From NCBI GenBank assembly GCA_041477815.1, contig JBGOUV010000179.1, forward strand, positions 1 through 13,342: 13,342 nt of DNA. Reading direction: 5' to 3'. Of this stretch, positions 12,140-13,342 are shown piece after piece. The notes under the pieces are model-generated. The model ran no database searches. It had not been told where the DNA came from and saw only the letters and a list, made by a program, of their open reading frames with translations. How positions within the stretch are numbered: the stretch's first letter is position 1; the number at the start of each line of letters is the position of its first letter. Source of the stretch: JBGOUV01 sp041477815 (GTDB lineage Bacteria; Acidobacteriota; Terriglobia; Bryobacterales; JACQDG01). Both the position numbers and the translations under genes were made by a program.

Positions 12140-13342
12140 TTAAAACTTGCTAAGGAACAGGCTGGATACCCGGGACAGGGCGCGCTTCCAGGCGGCGCCG
12201 GCGAACCAGGCGCGGAAGTCGGCCCGGACCCACGCCTGTTCTATGTCGTCGAAGTAGGAATAGAGCACGGGCGTGAGCAGCAGGGTGATGAGGAGGCAGA
12301 AGGTTTGGCCGCCTATTACCGAGATGGCGATGCTGGAGTTCTGGGCCGAGCCGGGGCCTTTGCTGAGGGCGGCCGGGACCAGGCCGGCGATGATCGAAAT
12401 GGTCGTCATCAGGATGGGCCGGAGCCGGGCGCGGTTGGCTTCGAGGAGGGCCTCATAGCGCTCCAGGCCGCGGCGGCGCAGGACGTTCGTAAAATCCACC
12501 TGCAAAATGCCGTTCTTCTTCACGATGCCGAACAGCAGCAGCACGCCCAGGGCGCTGCGCATGTTGAGGGTGCGGTCGGTCAGCATCAGCGAACCCAGGG
12601 CGAAGGGGATGCTAAGCGGAATGGCAGACATGATAGTGATGGGATGAATGAAGCTGTCGAACTGCGAGCCCAGGATCATGTACATGAAGATCAGCGACAG
12701 CACAAACGCCCCGCCGAAGTTGCGAATGGTCTCTTCCAGGCGGCGGGCGCGACCGGCGGCCGCGTAGTCGTAGCCGGAAGGCAGGCCTGCCTCCTGGATC
12801 AGACGGCTGACGTCCCGCATGCCCTCTTCCATGGGCTTGCCCGGCTCCAGGTTCGAGAAGACGGTGATCTGGCGCTGGCGGTTGTAGCGGTCGATTTGGG
12901 CGGGACCCAGGCCGCGCACCACCTGGGCGAAGTTTTCCAGTCGCGTCTGGCCCAGCTTGTAGCTGGGGATCATGAGCTGGGCGATGCGGTCGCCCGAGTC
13001 GCGGTCCTTGCCCAATACGCGCAGCCGTACCTCGTACTGATCGTCGACGTCCTTGAAGCGGGTAACCCGTTCTTCGCCGCTGACCATGGTGCGCAAGGCC
13101 GAGGCCACGTCGCCGATCCGCACCCCCAGGTCGGCCGCCTTCTCGCGGTCGACGATCACGCGCATTTCGGGATAGGCCGGGTTCCAGGACGAATCCACGT
13201 CGATCAGGCCAGGCATCTGGCGCATGCGCTCCTGGAGTTTCAGGGCATTGCGCCCCAGCTCTTCCAGGTCGGGCCCGCGCAGGCTGAACTCCACCTCGCC
13301 CGAGCCCCGGCCGCCGCTGCGGAAGCCCTGAATCATGGCGAC
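12140..13342 (-). CDS. RND-family (AcrB/HAE1-type) efflux permease, C-terminal part
   Basis: The last 400 residues of an inner-membrane proton-driven efflux pump; the N-terminal roughly 60% lies beyond the right edge, where the frame stays open. Numbering from the in-frame Met at 13336, residues 1-200 are the second periplasmic porter/docking portion (GLIDVDSSWNPAYPEMRV, REKAADLGV, QRQITVFSNLEPG). Five membrane helices follow at about 207-225, 233-253, 261-281, 307-325 and 338-360. GSQFDSFIHPITIM (223-236) and RLRPILMTT (304-312) are family signatures. K274 in IVKKNGILQVDF corresponds to the proton-relay Lys of AcrB (K940); the partner Asp pair is outside the window. The sequence suits the multidrug/hydrophobe branch rather than the heavy-metal branch, but the substrate is not shown. 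The usual adaptor and outer-membrane genes are not in view. Confidence 0.93.
   Translation of the reverse strand, partial: VAMIQGFRSGGRGSGEVEFSLRGPDLEELGRNALKLQERMRQMPGLIDVDSSWNPAYPEMRVIVDREKAADLGVRIGDVASALRTMVSGEERVTRFKDVDDQYEVRLRVLGKDRDSGDRIAQLMIPSYKLGQTRLENFAQVVRGLGPAQIDRYNRQRQITVFSNLEPGKPMEEGMRDVSRLIQEAGLPSGYDYAAAGRARRLEETIRNFGGAFVLSLIFMYMILGSQFDSFIHPITIMSAIPLSIPFALGSLMLTDRTLNMRSALGVLLLFGIVKKNGILQVDFTNVLRRRGLERYEALLEANRARLRPILMTTISIIAGLVPAALSKGPGSAQNSSIAISVIGGQTFCLLITLLLTPVLYSYFDDIEQAWVRADFRAWFAGAAWKRALSRVSSLFLSKF

Overview
The window is GC-rich, densely coding bacterial chromosome with strong third-position GC bias, which produces many long antisense shadow frames. An Acidobacteriota origin, of the Solibacter/Bryobacter type, is inferred. 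The main clue is a ~1,080-residue Oar-like TonB-dependent receptor with an N-terminal carboxypeptidase-regulatory-like domain. A GH29 fucosidase, an rpsA-HU/IHF cluster and an unlinked RsbW/STAS pair fit that assignment but do not prove it. No tRNA, rRNA, CRISPR array, intact insertion sequence or phage gene was seen.

Layout. (1) 1-6222, surface and carbohydrate-related: the receptor (+) converges on, and overlaps by 18 bp, a secreted metallo-beta-lactamase-fold hydrolase (-). Next come a short, apparently internally deleted FkbM-type methyltransferase remnant (-) and a secreted GH29 alpha-L-fucosidase (-). (2) 6223-6828: a divergent promoter region serving the fucosidase and a small conserved-looking cytosolic protein of unknown function (+), followed by a convergent gap. 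(3) 6829-9465 (-): the translation/nucleoid operon rpsA, HU/IHF-family protein, HIT hydrolase, with 9-nt and 6-nt spacers. A near-consensus promoter in front of rpsA fixes its start at 9465. (4) 9466-11352 (+): a family-2 glycosyltransferase of the dolichyl-phosphate glucosyltransferase (ALG5-like) type, then an RsbW-like GHKL kinase and a STAS anti-sigma antagonist separated by 14 nt. (5) 11353-11836: a 484-bp convergent intergenic region packed with palindromes and hairpins. (6) 11837-13342 (-): a 73-residue secreted Lys/Ala/Pro-rich peptide with a foldable leader, and the C-terminal part of an RND efflux permease that runs off the right edge.

How the genes work together. The receptor, hydrolase and fucosidase plausibly take part in scavenging external polymers or their products, but no shared regulator is visible. 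rpsA-HU/IHF-HIT is a growth-related operon whose first two members echo the rpsA-ihfB order of Proteobacteria. RsbW and STAS should form a partner-switching pair whose sigma factor or other target lies elsewhere. The two items most worth following up are the hairpin-dense region at 11361-11814 (terminator, structured RNA or dispersed repeat) and the FkbM remnant at 4384-4632.
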